Part shown: in pieces, positions 7,498-16,724 of the stretch
How positions within the stretch are numbered: the first letter of the stretch is position 1
Layout: each line of letters starts with the position of its first letter
Origin: Streptomyces spiralis
GTDB lineage: Bacteria; Actinomycetota; Actinomycetes; Streptomycetales; Streptomycetaceae
Assembly: GCF_014654675.1 (NCBI RefSeq)
Contig: NZ_BNBC01000014.1
Coordinates: 123,030 to 187,029 of the forward strand
DNA: 64,000 nucleotides
Direction of reading: 5' to 3'
Position numbers and translations under genes: made by a program
Notes under the pieces: generated by a model
The model's input: only the letters and a program-made list of their open reading frames with translations
What the model was told of the DNA's origin: nothing
Databases searched by the model: none

Positions 7498-8846
7498 CCG
7501 AGTACGCGGTCGGTGGCGTCGCCGCCGCCGTGCTGGCGGATCTGCACATACACCTCGGGCTGCCGGGCCGAGCCGGCCGGGACCAGGGCGGTCTCGGTGA
7601 GCCGGCCGCCGCCGGGGCAGCCGGTCCAGGTCCGGATCCGGCCGTTCCAGCGCGGGCTCGTCCAGGCGCGGCTGCCGTCGTAGTGGCAGCCGGGGTGGTC
7701 CACGGCGTTCACCCGGGCCGTGAGGTCGCCGTCCTCGCTCACCCCGACGAAGACGCCTCGCACGTCGGCGCCGAGGTCCTGCCACCGGGACAGGTCGTCG
7801 GCGACGGCGAGCCCCGGCTCGTGCCCGGCGGGCAGCCCCAGGCCGCGCGGGTCCCAGCCGGAGTCCCGCAGCTGCCGTGCCCAGCCGTCCGGCACCTCCA
7901 CGGCGACCCGGCCGGTGGCGTCCGCGACGCGCACGCTCGACGCCGGGGACGGCCGCAAGGTCAGCGCCAGGGTCACGCCCGCCGCGGCGACCACCGCCAC
8001 CGCTCCCACTGCCGCGACGACCCTTCCGCGCCGGCGGGGCCGGACGCCGGACGGCCCCGCGGCGGCCAGCCGCTCCAGCTCCTCGGCGAACGCCTCCGCG
8101 CTGGGCCAGCGCCGCTCGCGCTCCGGTTCCAGCGCGCGCATCAGCGCCCGCGCCACGCCGGGGTCCACATCCGGCCGCAGCCGCTGAAGCGGCACGACGC
8201 TGCCCGGCGCGGCCGGGACCGTGCCCGTGACCAGTTGGTAGCCGACCGCGCCCAGGCTGTAGACGTCGGCCCGCGCGTCGATGCCCGCGCCCGGCTCGGC
8301 CTGCTCCGGCGGCCGGTACCCGGCCGAGCCGGCGGCCAGCGTCAGCCCGGAGGCCTCCGCCAGGCTCTTGGCGAGCCCGAGGTCGGCGAGCAGCACCCGC
8401 CGGGTGCCGTCCGGCGCGGTGCGCAGCAGGATGTTGCTCGGCTTGACGTCCCGGTGCACGACGCCGGCCTCGTGGAGGGCCTGCGCGCCGCGGGCGGCGA
8501 GCGGGGTCAGCCGCAGCGTCTCCGGCACGGGCGGCGGATCCGCGGCGAGGAGATCGGCGAGGGTGCCGCCGTCGGCGTACTCCATGACGAAGTACGGCCT
8601 GCCGTCGGGCAGTTCACCGATGTCGTGGACCTGCACCACCAGCGGCGAGCCCGCCTTGCGCAGCAGCCGCGCCTCGGACAGGAACCGCTCCCGTACGTCG
8701 AGGCGGTGCGACCAGTTCTCGGCGAGGACCTTGACGGCCACCGGGGCCTGGAGCTCGTCGTCATGAGCCAGCCACACCGTGCCGAAGGCCCCGGTGCCCA
8801 GGCGCCGTTCGACCCGGTAGCGGCCGATCCGCTCGACGGAGTGCAT
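7479..8846 (-). CDS. Transmembrane Ser/Thr protein kinase (PknB-like)
   Basis: A 455-aa receptor-type kinase. The kinase domain spans ~1-265, with the glycine loop LGTGAFGTVW, Lys39 in VAVKVL, VVHRDVKPSN and the DFG-equivalent LADLGLAKS. A membrane span near 290-310 (VVAAVGAVAVVAAAGVTLAL) is followed by a ~135-aa extracellular domain with no PASTA repeats. It phosphorylates Ser/Thr on cytoplasmic targets; the ligand is unknown. The start is ATG 8846 (MHSVERIGRY). It diverges from a sigma factor gene with only 45 bp between the starts, which suggests a linked regulatory pair. The stop codon sits in a tandem repeat. Confidence 0.92.
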   Translation of the reverse strand: MHSVERIGRYRVERRLGTGAFGTVWLAHDDELQAPVAVKVLAENWSHRLDVRERFLSEARLLRKAGSPLVVQVHDIGELPDGRPYFVMEYADGGTLADLLAADPPPVPETLRLTPLAARGAQALHEAGVVHRDVKPSNILLRTAPDGTRRVLLADLGLAKSLAEASGLTLAAGSAGYRPPEQAEPGAGIDARADVYSLGAVGYQLVTGTVPAAPGSVVPLQRLRPDVDPGVARALMRALEPERERRWPSAEAFAEELERLAAAGPSGVRPRRRGRVVAAVGAVAVVAAAGVTLALTLRPSPASSVRVADATGRVAVEVPDGWARQLRDSGWDPRGLGLPAGHEPGLAVADDLSRWQDLGADVRGVFVGVSEDGDLTARVNAVDHPGCHYDGSRAWTSPRWNGRIRTWTGCPGGGRLTETALVPAGSARQPEVYVQIRQHGGGDATDRVLGSLRVT

Positions 8847-8891
8847 GCGACTATCATGCCTGCCCTGAGATCGACTCCAAGGGGGCCTGCC

Positions 8892-9443
8892 GTGCCGGAC
8901 CCGGCGGTGACCGACGACCTCGCCCGGCGCGCCGCCGCCGGCGATGCCACGGCGCTGGAGGAACTGCTGCAGGAGATCCGTCCCGAGGTGCTGCGGCGCT
9001 GCGGACGCTTCCTGCCCTGCCGGGAGGACGCGGAGGAGGCCGCACAGGACGTCCTGCTCCAGGTCGCGCGGCGGATCTCCACGTTCCAGGGCCGCAGCCG
9101 CTTCTCCACCTGGCTCTACACGGTCGTCGCCAACTGCTGCCGCCAGAAGTACCGGGAGCTGAAGCGGCGTGCCGCGGAGCAGCCCGCCCCGATCGAGCCC
9201 GCGCAGTTCGCCGACCCGCGCACCACCAGCGTCATCGCGGGCTCCCGCGTCGACCTCCTGGAGGCGCTGGACCGGCTGGAGCGGGAGCATCCGCACCTGG
9301 TGGCGCCGCTGGTGTACCGGGACATCTGCCAGCTGGAGTACGCGGAGGCCGCCGAGCGGGCCGGTGTGCCGCTGGGCACGTTCAAGTCGCGGCTGCACGA
9401 GGCGCGCCGCCAGGTCAGGCCCTGGCTGACCGGCGCGCCGTGA
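8892..9443 (+). CDS. RNA polymerase sigma factor, ECF-like (sigma-70 family)
   Basis: A 183-aa protein with sigma region 2 (CREDAEEAAQDVLLQVARRI, FSTWLYTVVANCCRQ) and region 4 (LEYAEAAERAGVPLGTFKSR, a helix-turn-helix). GTG 8892 is chosen because AAGGGGG lies just upstream. An ATG at 8856 would add 12 residues. No anti-sigma gene is adjacent; the divergent neighbour is a transmembrane Ser/Thr kinase, which could be a control partner (inference). Confidence 0.88.
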   Translation: MPDPAVTDDLARRAAAGDATALEELLQEIRPEVLRRCGRFLPCREDAEEAAQDVLLQVARRISTFQGRSRFSTWLYTVVANCCRQKYRELKRRAAEQPAPIEPAQFADPRTTSVIAGSRVDLLEALDRLEREHPHLVAPLVYRDICQLEYAEAAERAGVPLGTFKSRLHEARRQVRPWLTGAP

Positions 9444-9476
9444 GCGCGAGTGAGCCCCTCACACCCCAGTGAGCCC

Positions 9477-11861
9477 TCACTCCTCCTCCCGCAGGCTCAG
9501 CTCCGCCCAGATGGTCTTGCCCTCGGCGGTGTGCCTGCTGCCCCAGCGCTGGGTGAGCTGGGCGACCAGCAGCAGTCCGCGGCCGCCCTCGTCCCAGGTC
9601 CTGGCGCGACGCAGGTGCGGGGCGGTGCTGCTGGTGTCGGACACCTCGCAGATCAGATGGGTGTCGTCGTGGATCAGACGCAGCCGGATGGGCGGGGTGC
9701 CGTACCGGATCGCGTTGGTGACCAGCTCGCTGACCACCAGCTCCGTGGTGAACGCCGCCAGGCTCAGACGCCAGCCGTCGAGCTGGTCGAGAACCTGCTT
9801 GCGGATCGGGGCCACCAGCGAGGGATCGGCGGGAATGTCCCAGGTGGCCACCCGGCAGGTGGGCAGTCCCCGGGTGCGCGCGAGCAGCAGGGCCACGTCG
9901 TCGGCGAAGCCGCCTGTCGGCACCACCGAGTGCAGCACACGGTCGCAGGCCGCCTCCAGCGAGCCCGCCCGCTCGGCCAGCGCCTCGCACAGCAGCCGGT
10001 GACCGGCGTCGGCGTCGCGCGCGCGGTGCTCGATCAGACCGCTGGTGTAGAAGGCGAGCACACTGCCCTCGCGCAGGTCGAGCTCCGCCGACTCGAACGG
10101 CAGCCCTCCCACGCCCAGCGGGGGACCCGGCGGCAGCTCGATCCGCAGGGGCGGGCCGTCGGGTGGCAGCAGCACGGGGGAGGGGTGTCCGGCGCGGGCG
10201 AGGACACAGCGCCGCGAGACGGGGTCGTACACCGCGTACAGGCAGCTCGCGCCGACCTCGGCGGGCCGGCCCTCGCCCTCGGCGTCGGCCTCGTCCGACA
10301 TCCGGGCGACGACGTCGTCGAGGTGGGTGAGCAGCTCGTCCGGGGCGAGGTCGATGTCGGCGAGGGTGCGCACCGCGGTGCGCAGCCGGCCCATGGTGGC
10401 CGAGGCCCGCACCCCGTGCCCGAGGACGTCCCCGACGACCAGCGCGACCCGCATCCCGGACAGCGGGATCACGTCGAACCAGTCGCCGCCCACTCCGGCG
10501 CGCGCCGCCGGAAGGTAGCGGGAGGCCGCCTGCACGGCGGCCGTGCGCGGCAGGGTGCGCGGCAGCAGGCTGCGCTGAAGGGCGAGGGCGGTCTCCCGCT
10601 CGCGCGAGTAGCGGCGGGCGTTGTCGATGCAGACGGCGGCCCGGGCGGTGACCTCCTCGGCCAGCAGCACGTCGTCCGGCATGAAGGCGGCGGGCTGGTC
10701 GAAGCGGGTGAAGACGGCGACCCCGAGGGTCACGCCCCGGGCGCGGATCGGCACCGACATGACGGCGTGGATGCCGAGCCGCTCCACGCGCCGGCCGAGC
10801 TCCGGATGCCAGGCGAGCCACGTCTCCAGCTCGCCCGACGCCTTGGCGACGACGATCGGCTGCCCCGACAGCAGGGACGCGCCCTGGGGCGAGGCCGCCG
10901 GGTAGACCTCGCACTGCCCGGCCGGGACCACGGGGTCGGGGTCGCCGGGCCGCACGGAGCGGTGGGCGACGCGGCGCAGGGCGGTGGGCACGGTGAGCGG
11001 CCCGATGGGCAGTTCGCCGCCGTCCTCGGGCGGGTCCACCAGGTCGACGCTGACGAAGTCGGCGAGGGCCGGCACGCAGACGTCGGCGAGCTCCTGAGCC
11101 GTCAGGGTGACGTCAAGGGTGGTGCCGATGCGCACGCTGGCCTCGTTGACCAGCTGCAGCCGCTCCCGCGCCCGGTACTGCTCGGTGAAGTCGTGGGCGG
11201 CGACGCACACCCCGCGCACCCGCCCCTCGTCGTCGGTGATCGGGGAGATCCGGGCCAGCCACGCGTGACTGCTGCTGTCGCTGCCCATCGGGATGTATGT
11301 CTGTACGTCGTGTCCCCGGCCGGTTGTGAGCACCCGGAGCATCTGCGCCTCGATGTCCATGCTGTGCGGACGCCCGCCGATCTCGGACAGGCGCAGGCCC
11401 CGCATCGGCTCCCCGGGGACGCCGAGCGCCTCGGCCATGGCGTCGTTCATCGAGTGCAGCCGCAGCCGCTCGTCGTAGATCGCGACCGCGCAGGGGGACT
11501 GGGTGAGCAGCACCCGGTCCAGCGGATGGTCGTCCTGGACCGGGAGAGGGCCGCCCTCCAGGGGAGTGACCAGGAGCCAGTCGCCGCCATCCTCCGGGGG
11601 CCGGCGGTGTGCCAGCACCCAGACGGAGACGGTGTGCCCGTCGCGGTGGCGCAGCGCGAGTGTGCCGCCGGAGCGGTCGTCCTCGGGGAGGGTGAGCGGC
11701 GCACCGCCCGCGAGCAGGGTCGCGGCGGGCCTGGACACGACCTCCTCCGGCGCCCAGCCGAGCAGCCGGCGCGCGCCCTCGCTCCACTCGACCAGGACGC
11801 CGTGCGCGTCGACGACCGCCCGTGCCGTGGCGGCCTCGTCGAACGGATACGCCGGACTCAT
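9477..11861 (-). CDS. PAS-PAS-GAF-PP2C (SpoIIE) phosphatase with C-terminal HATPase
   Basis: A 794-aa cytoplasmic signalling protein. The domain order is PAS (~10-115, VLVEWSEGARRLLGW), PAS (~130-245), GAF (~260-420, FMPDDVLLAEEVTARAAVCI), PP2C/SpoIIE (~430-650, GGDWFDVIPLSG and VVGDVLGHG as metal-binding motifs) and an anti-sigma-type HATPase (~670-790, VVSELVTNAIRYG, GGRGLLLV). Such proteins dephosphorylate anti-sigma antagonists and may also act as partner-switching kinases. The start ATG 11861 has GGAG 8 nt upstream; GTG 11906 would extend it by 15 residues. It is convergent with the sigma factor at 8892-9443, 33 bp between stops. Confidence 0.9.
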   Translation of the reverse strand: MSPAYPFDEAATARAVVDAHGVLVEWSEGARRLLGWAPEEVVSRPAATLLAGGAPLTLPEDDRSGGTLALRHRDGHTVSVWVLAHRRPPEDGGDWLLVTPLEGGPLPVQDDHPLDRVLLTQSPCAVAIYDERLRLHSMNDAMAEALGVPGEPMRGLRLSEIGGRPHSMDIEAQMLRVLTTGRGHDVQTYIPMGSDSSSHAWLARISPITDDEGRVRGVCVAAHDFTEQYRARERLQLVNEASVRIGTTLDVTLTAQELADVCVPALADFVSVDLVDPPEDGGELPIGPLTVPTALRRVAHRSVRPGDPDPVVPAGQCEVYPAASPQGASLLSGQPIVVAKASGELETWLAWHPELGRRVERLGIHAVMSVPIRARGVTLGVAVFTRFDQPAAFMPDDVLLAEEVTARAAVCIDNARRYSRERETALALQRSLLPRTLPRTAAVQAASRYLPAARAGVGGDWFDVIPLSGMRVALVVGDVLGHGVRASATMGRLRTAVRTLADIDLAPDELLTHLDDVVARMSDEADAEGEGRPAEVGASCLYAVYDPVSRRCVLARAGHPSPVLLPPDGPPLRIELPPGPPLGVGGLPFESAELDLREGSVLAFYTSGLIEHRARDADAGHRLLCEALAERAGSLEAACDRVLHSVVPTGGFADDVALLLARTRGLPTCRVATWDIPADPSLVAPIRKQVLDQLDGWRLSLAAFTTELVVSELVTNAIRYGTPPIRLRLIHDDTHLICEVSDTSSTAPHLRRARTWDEGGRGLLLVAQLTQRWGSRHTAEGKTIWAELSLREEE

Positions 11862-12028
11862 CGTCGCCACTCCATCGCGCACACTCACGGTGATCAGGTG
11901 TGTCACTCGCGTTCCAGCCTAGTGCGTACCGGCTCCGCGCGGTCGGGAGACCCCGGGCGGAGCGGGCGGGAGCTGCCTGCCGAGCGGCCGGGGAGCGCGC
12001 GACGAGTGCGCGGCGAGTGGGCAGCGAT

Positions 12029-12047
12029 TGCACAAGCGCTTTCCACA
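12029..12047 (+). promoter_or_regulatory. LacI-type operator-like palindrome upstream of the beta-galactosidase
   Basis: TGCACAAGCGCTTTCCACA contains a perfect AAGCGCTT core (12034-12041). Its right half, GCTTTCCA, matches a LacI/CcpA-family half site. It lies 5 bp upstream of a -35-like TTGACG. Control of the glycosidase by a sugar-responsive LacI-family repressor is an inference; no lacI gene is adjacent. Confidence 0.55.
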
Positions 12048-12051
12048 CCCC

Positions 12052-12082
12052 TTGACGAGCGCATGTGCCGTCACGTCAGAAT
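12052..12082 (+). promoter_or_regulatory. Putative sigma-70-type promoter for the beta-galactosidase
   Basis: TTGACG (12052-12057) and CAGAAT (12077-12082) with a 19-bp spacer, 67 bp before the start codon and directly next to the operator-like site. Confidence 0.5.
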
Positions 12083-12149
12083 CTGTTCGTTCACGATCAC
12101 TTCTGAGTGCTTCTGAGTCCCGCCATGCGGGAAATGAAGGAGAGCCGCC

Positions 12150-15100
12150 ATGACGGTCACGCGCAGATCGGTCCTGATCGCCGGTACGGCAGCCCCGGCG
12201 GCAGGAGGGCTGCTGGGCGGCCCCGCCGCCCTGAGCGCCCACGCCGCGGACGCCACCGGCCACGGCCCCGGCCGCCGTACCGTCGCCCTGCGCGACGGCT
12301 GGCGCTTCGCGCTGGTCGACCCGGACGGCGTCGCCGACCCCACCGGCGCCTACGCCGACGCCGCCGCGCCCGGCTTCGACGACTCCGCCTGGCGCCGGGT
12401 GGCCGTCCCGCACGACTGGAGCATCGAGCAGACACCCACCACCGAGCACTCCACCACCGGCGGCACCGGCTTCCTCCCCGGCGGCCTCGGCTGGTACCGC
12501 CTCGTCCTCACCCTGCCGGCCGTCTACGCCGGCAAGCGGATCTCGGTGGAGTTCGACGGCGTCTACATGGACTCCCACGTCTACTGCAACGGCACCGAGG
12601 TCGGCCGTCACCCCTACGGCTACACCGGTTTCGCCTTCGACCTCACCGACCTGCTGCACACCGACGGCACCACCGAGAACGTCATCGCGGTCAAGGTGCA
12701 GAACCGGCTCCCCAGCAGCCGCTGGTACTCCGGCAGCGGCATCTACCGCGAGGCCCGCCTGGTGATCACCGAGCCGGTGCACGTGGCCCGCTGGGGCACG
12801 TACGTCACCACACCCGAGGTCACCGCCGAGCGGGCCGTGGTCCGGGTGCGCACCTCGGTGGCCAACGACTCCGACGCGCCCGCCGAGGTCGAGGTCGCCT
12901 CCAGCGTCGTCGACCCCGACGGCCGCACCGTCGCCCGGACCGCCTCCACGATCACGGCCGGCCCGCAGGGCGGCACCGAGACCCACGAACTGCCCGTCGC
13001 CCGCCCCCGGCTGTGGGACTTCGCCACCCCGCACCACCGCTACACGCTGCGCACCGAACTGCGCGTCGGCGGCCGGACCGTGGACACCCACGACACCGGC
13101 TTCGGCATCCGCACCGTCCGCTTCGACGCGGACGAGGGCTTCTCCCTCAACGGCACCCACACCAAGATCAAGGGCGTCGACCTGCACCACGACCAGGGCG
13201 CGCTCGGCGCCGCGGTCAGCATCGACGCCCTGCGCCGGCAGATGACCATCATGAAGTCGATGGGCGTCAACGCCTTCCGCACCTCGCACAACCCGCCTTC
13301 CCCGCAGATGATCCAGGTCTGCGAGGAACTCGGCATCGTGATGATGGTGGAGGCCTTCGACTGCTGGCGCACGGGCAAGACGACGTACGACTACGGCCGG
13401 TTCTTCGACGAGTGGTGCGAGAAGGACGCCACCGAGATGGTGCTCGCCGCCCGCAACTCGCCCGCCGTCGTCCTGTGGTCCATCGGCAACGAGATCCCCG
13501 ACTCGACCTCCACCGCGGGACTCGCCATGGCCGACCGGATCATCGCCGCCGTCAGGGCCGCCGACGACACCCGTCCGCTCGTCATCGGCTCCGACAAGTA
13601 CCGCGGCCTGCCGAAGAAGGGCTCGGCGGCCGACCTGATGCTCGCCAAGCTCGACGGGCTCGGCCTGAACTACAACACCGCCAAGTCCGTCGACGCCCTG
13701 CACGCCGCCTACCCGCACCTGTTCCTGTTCGAGTCCGAGTCGTCCTCGGAGACCTCCACGCGCGGCGCGTACCAGGAGCCGGAGCACCTGAACACGGGCG
13801 AGAACCACACCCCGGGCCGTCGGGAGACCTCCTCGTACGACAACAACCTCGCCTCCTGGACCATGAGCGGCGAGTACGGCCTCAAGAAGGACCGCGACCG
13901 TCCGTGGTTCGCCGGGCAGTTCCTGTGGTCGGGCATCGACTACATCGGGGAGCCCACGCCGTACAACGGGTTCCCGGTGAAGTCGTCCTTCTTCGGCGCC
14001 GTCGACACCGCCGGCTTCCCCAAGGACATGTACCACCTGTTCCGGAGCCAGTGGTCGGACGAACCCATGGTCCATCTGGTGCCCATGACCTGGAACCACG
14101 AGGAGGGCGACGTCGTCGAGGTCTGGGCCTACGCCAACGTCGAGTCGGTCGAGCTGTTCCTCGACGGAACGTCCCTGGGCATACGGACGTTCGACGTGAA
14201 GCGGACCACCGACGGCCGCACCTACCTGGAGACCACCGAGGCCACCGGCGACGACAAGACCTTCACCGACGGCCCCTACCCCGGCAGCTACACCAGCCCC
14301 AACGGCAGCGCCGGGAAGCTGCATCTGACCTGGAAGGTGCCGTACCGGCCGGGTGAGCTGAAGGCGGTGGCCCGGCGGGACGGCAAGGTGGTGGCCACCG
14401 ACGTCCTGCGCACGGCCGGCGCGCCGCACGCGGTGCGGCTCACGCCCGACCGCCGCTCGCTCGCGGCGGACGGCCGGTCACTGGTCTTCGTCACCGCCGA
14501 CGTGGTCGACGCCCACGGCGTGGTGGTGCCCGACGCGCAGCACCTGATCTCCTTCGACGTGAGGGGCGGCTCGCTCGCCGGTGTCGACAACGGGCGCCAG
14601 GAGAGCGCCGAGCGCTACCAGGCGAGCACCCGCACCGCCTTCCACGGCAAGGCGCTCGCGATCGTCCGCTCCGGCACGAAGGCGGGCGCGCTCCGGGTCA
14701 CCGCACGCGCCGACGGTCTGCGCACCGGCACGGCGACGGTACGCACCACACCGGCCCGTTCGGCCGCGACCACGCCGCCCGCGGACTTCGCGCCGGACCT
14801 GCCGGCCCCGCCCGCCTACCCGTACGCGGACGCGAGTTACTCCGGCCGCCCCGACACCCTGCCCGCCGCCATGATCGACGGCGACCCGGCCACCGGCTGG
14901 TCCAACGCCTTCAGCAAGGCTGCCACCGCGCTGCTGCCCGCCTTCTCCGGGGCCCGCCCGAAGGACTGGGTGTCCCTGGACTGGGGCCGGACCCGCACCG
15001 TCGACCGCGTGGCCGTCTCCTTCACCGTGGACGCAACCCACAGCCTCCCGGCCGCGGTCGAGGTCGCGGTCTTCCGCGACGGCGCCTGGACACCGGTGCG

Positions 15101-15251
15101 CGGTGCGCGCACCGCCTGGGCCGACACCTCCGACACCCCCACCGTGATCACCTTCGACGCGGTGCGCGGCTCCCGGATCCGGCTCACCCTGACCAGCAGC
15201 CGCCCCGGACAGGCGCAAGGAGCGGTCCGCATCAGCAGGCTGGAGGTGTAG
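12150..15251 (+). CDS. Secreted glycoside hydrolase family 2 beta-galactosidase-type enzyme
   Basis: A 1033-aa exported glycosidase. The N-terminus has a twin-arginine signal (VTRRSVLIAG, cleavage near AHA). GH2 sugar-binding and immunoglobulin-like domains follow (~45-330), then the TIM-barrel. The acid/base is Glu448 in WSIGNEIPD and the likely nucleophile is Glu528 in LFLFESESSSE. The C-terminus has DUF4982/big-like domains and a discoidin-like carbohydrate-binding module (~870-1030, MIDGDPATGWSNAF, DWVSLDWGRTRTVDRVAV). AAGGAGAG precedes the ATG. An operator-like LacI half-palindrome upstream suggests sugar control. The last 20 bp overlap the 3' end of the convergent sigma factor gene. Exact glycan specificity is unknown. 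Confidence 0.9.
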   Translation: MTVTRRSVLIAGTAAPAAGGLLGGPAALSAHAADATGHGPGRRTVALRDGWRFALVDPDGVADPTGAYADAAAPGFDDSAWRRVAVPHDWSIEQTPTTEHSTTGGTGFLPGGLGWYRLVLTLPAVYAGKRISVEFDGVYMDSHVYCNGTEVGRHPYGYTGFAFDLTDLLHTDGTTENVIAVKVQNRLPSSRWYSGSGIYREARLVITEPVHVARWGTYVTTPEVTAERAVVRVRTSVANDSDAPAEVEVASSVVDPDGRTVARTASTITAGPQGGTETHELPVARPRLWDFATPHHRYTLRTELRVGGRTVDTHDTGFGIRTVRFDADEGFSLNGTHTKIKGVDLHHDQGALGAAVSIDALRRQMTIMKSMGVNAFRTSHNPPSPQMIQVCEELGIVMMVEAFDCWRTGKTTYDYGRFFDEWCEKDATEMVLAARNSPAVVLWSIGNEIPDSTSTAGLAMADRIIAAVRAADDTRPLVIGSDKYRGLPKKGSAADLMLAKLDGLGLNYNTAKSVDALHAAYPHLFLFESESSSETSTRGAYQEPEHLNTGENHTPGRRETSSYDNNLASWTMSGEYGLKKDRDRPWFAGQFLWSGIDYIGEPTPYNGFPVKSSFFGAVDTAGFPKDMYHLFRSQWSDEPMVHLVPMTWNHEEGDVVEVWAYANVESVELFLDGTSLGIRTFDVKRTTDGRTYLETTEATGDDKTFTDGPYPGSYTSPNGSAGKLHLTWKVPYRPGELKAVARRDGKVVATDVLRTAGAPHAVRLTPDRRSLAADGRSLVFVTADVVDAHGVVVPDAQHLISFDVRGGSLAGVDNGRQESAERYQASTRTAFHGKALAIVRSGTKAGALRVTARADGLRTGTATVRTTPARSAATTPPADFAPDLPAPPAYPYADASYSGRPDTLPAAMIDGDPATGWSNAFSKAATALLPAFSGARPKDWVSLDWGRTRTVDRVAVSFTVDATHSLPAAVEVAVFRDGAWTPVRGARTAWADTSDTPTVITFDAVRGSRIRLTLTSSRPGQAQGAVRISRLEV

Positions 15252-16230
15252 CGGCGTCCGCGGCGTCCTCCGTGTCATCGGGTCGCACGTGCTGGAGCTT
15301 GTCGGGGTTGGTCACGATGTAGACCCCGGACACCTGGTCGCCCTCGGGCGTGAGGTCCATGACCATCACCGCGAAGGGGGCATCGCCCTGGAACAGCACC
15401 GCCGCGTCGTCGCCGTTGACGCGGCGGTGGCGGATCTCCAGCTCCCGCGGGGTGCGCTGGGCGGCGTAGGAGGTGAGGAGGCGAACGGCCTTGTCACGCC
15501 CGTGCACCGGGCGGAGGCCGGCCTGCCGGCGCCGGCCGCCGCCGTCCGTCCACACCGTCACGTCCGGGGCGAGGATCTCCATCAGGGCGGCGATGTCCCC
15601 GCCGAGCGCGGCCCGCACGAACCGCTCGGTGGCCTCCCGCCGCACCCGCGGATGCGCCGCGTACCGCGGGCGCCGGGCGTGCACATGGGCGCGCGCCCGG
15701 TGCGCGAGCTGGCGCACCGCGGCCGGTGTACGGCCGATGATCTCGGCGATCTCCCGGTGCGCGTACCCGAACACCTCGCCCAGCACGAACACCGCGCGTT
15801 CCAGCGGGGTCAGCGACTCCAGGACCACGAGCATCGCCAGGGACACCGACTCGGCCCGCAGCGCCGGATCGCCGGCGTCCGCGGCCTCGTCGGCGACCAG
15901 CGGCTCGGGCAGCCAGGGGCCGACGTACGTCTCACGGCGGCGGCTGATCGCGGCACGCCGCGCCAGCGCGTGGTTCACCGCGATCCGCACCAGGTACGCG
16001 CGCGGGTTGGCGACCCGCTCCAACGGGGCGCCGGTGCCCCGGGCGGTCCACGACAGCCAGGTCTCCTGCAGGACGTCCTCGGTGTCGGCGACGCTGCCGA
16101 GCATGGTGTAGACGACGCCGAACAGCAGTTCCCGATGGGCGAGGAAGAGGTCGGTCGCCCGCCGCAGCGGGTCCTCGACGGATGTGTCCTCGGGGGTGTC
16201 CCCGGCGGGTGCGGGGGTGCTTTCGGACAT
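15232..16230 (-). CDS. sigJ: ECF41-type (SigJ-like) sigma factor with C-terminal SnoaL-like domain
   Basis: A 332-aa alternative sigma factor. Region 2 (GVVYTMLGSVADTEDVLQET) and region 4 (FGYAHREIAEIIGRTPAAVR) are followed by the ECF41 hallmarks: the YVGPWLPEP linker, a DGGG motif in the SnoaL-like extension, and a terminal NPDKL motif. In this group the fused C-terminal domain replaces a separate anti-sigma factor and both activates and restrains the sigma. ECF41 genes are often next to an oxidoreductase or decarboxylase target gene; none is adjacent here. The ATG at 16230 has GGGAGG upstream. Confidence 0.9.
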   Translation of the reverse strand: MSESTPAPAGDTPEDTSVEDPLRRATDLFLAHRELLFGVVYTMLGSVADTEDVLQETWLSWTARGTGAPLERVANPRAYLVRIAVNHALARRAAISRRRETYVGPWLPEPLVADEAADAGDPALRAESVSLAMLVVLESLTPLERAVFVLGEVFGYAHREIAEIIGRTPAAVRQLAHRARAHVHARRPRYAAHPRVRREATERFVRAALGGDIAALMEILAPDVTVWTDGGGRRRQAGLRPVHGRDKAVRLLTSYAAQRTPRELEIRHRRVNGDDAAVLFQGDAPFAVMVMDLTPEGDQVSGVYIVTNPDKLQHVRPDDTEDAADAATPPAC

Positions 16231-16450
16231 GCGTGGGCCTCCCGTTGGCGTGCTCACCACTGTGAGGAGGGGGAGGGGCCGGGGTGTGACACGGCACGGG
16301 TAGATGTGACGCAGGTCACGCATGGCCGGGTGTCCGGGGCGCGGACGACCAGGCCGGCCCCTCCCGGCTCCGCCGCCGGTGGCCGCACCGCTGCGCACCC
16401 TGCTCGGTACCGTCACCCCACCCCTGTGACCTGGGGCTATTTACGTGCAA

Positions 16451-16465
16451 GTACCCGAGCGGTAC
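16451..16465 (+). promoter_or_regulatory. Inverted repeat upstream of the toxin-antitoxin-like pair
   Basis: GTACC-N5-GGTAC (16451-16455, 16461-16465) ends 10 bp before the antitoxin ATG and overlaps the expected promoter. The position fits an autorepression operator for a small DNA-binding antitoxin. Confidence 0.4.
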
Positions 16466-16475
16466 CGTGTGGGTC

Positions 16476-16721
16476 ATGCCAGCGCTCAATGTGGAGTTCA
16501 GCGACCGCGAGCTAGAGGACCTGCGGCAGATCGCCAAGGAACGCGGTACGTCGATGAAGGCGCTCGTGCGCGAGGCCGCCGCCGCCGACATAGCCAGGCA
16601 CCGGGCCCTGCAGGAGGGCGCCGAGGCCTTCCGCCGGTTCTTCGCCGCCCACGCCGACGAGTTCGCCGCCGCCTTCCCCGACGACGAGCCGCCCACCAAG
16701 GGAGAGGGACGGGCCGCCTGA
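16476..16721 (+). CDS. Antitoxin-like small protein (ribbon-helix-helix type)
   Basis: An 81-aa protein (MPALNVEFSDRELEDLRQIA). The beginning looks like a ribbon-helix-helix DNA-binding element (strand, then ELEDLRQIAKERGTSMKALVREAA), followed by a charged helix that would bind the partner. It ends 3 bp before the Fic-like gene, so the two are translationally linked. The ATG at 16476 has no clear Shine-Dalgarno, so translation may be leaderless or use GTG 16467. The antitoxin role is inferred from size, fold and partner. Confidence 0.75.
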   Translation: MPALNVEFSDRELEDLRQIAKERGTSMKALVREAAAADIARHRALQEGAEAFRRFFAAHADEFAAAFPDDEPPTKGEGRAA

Positions 16722-16724
16722 CTG

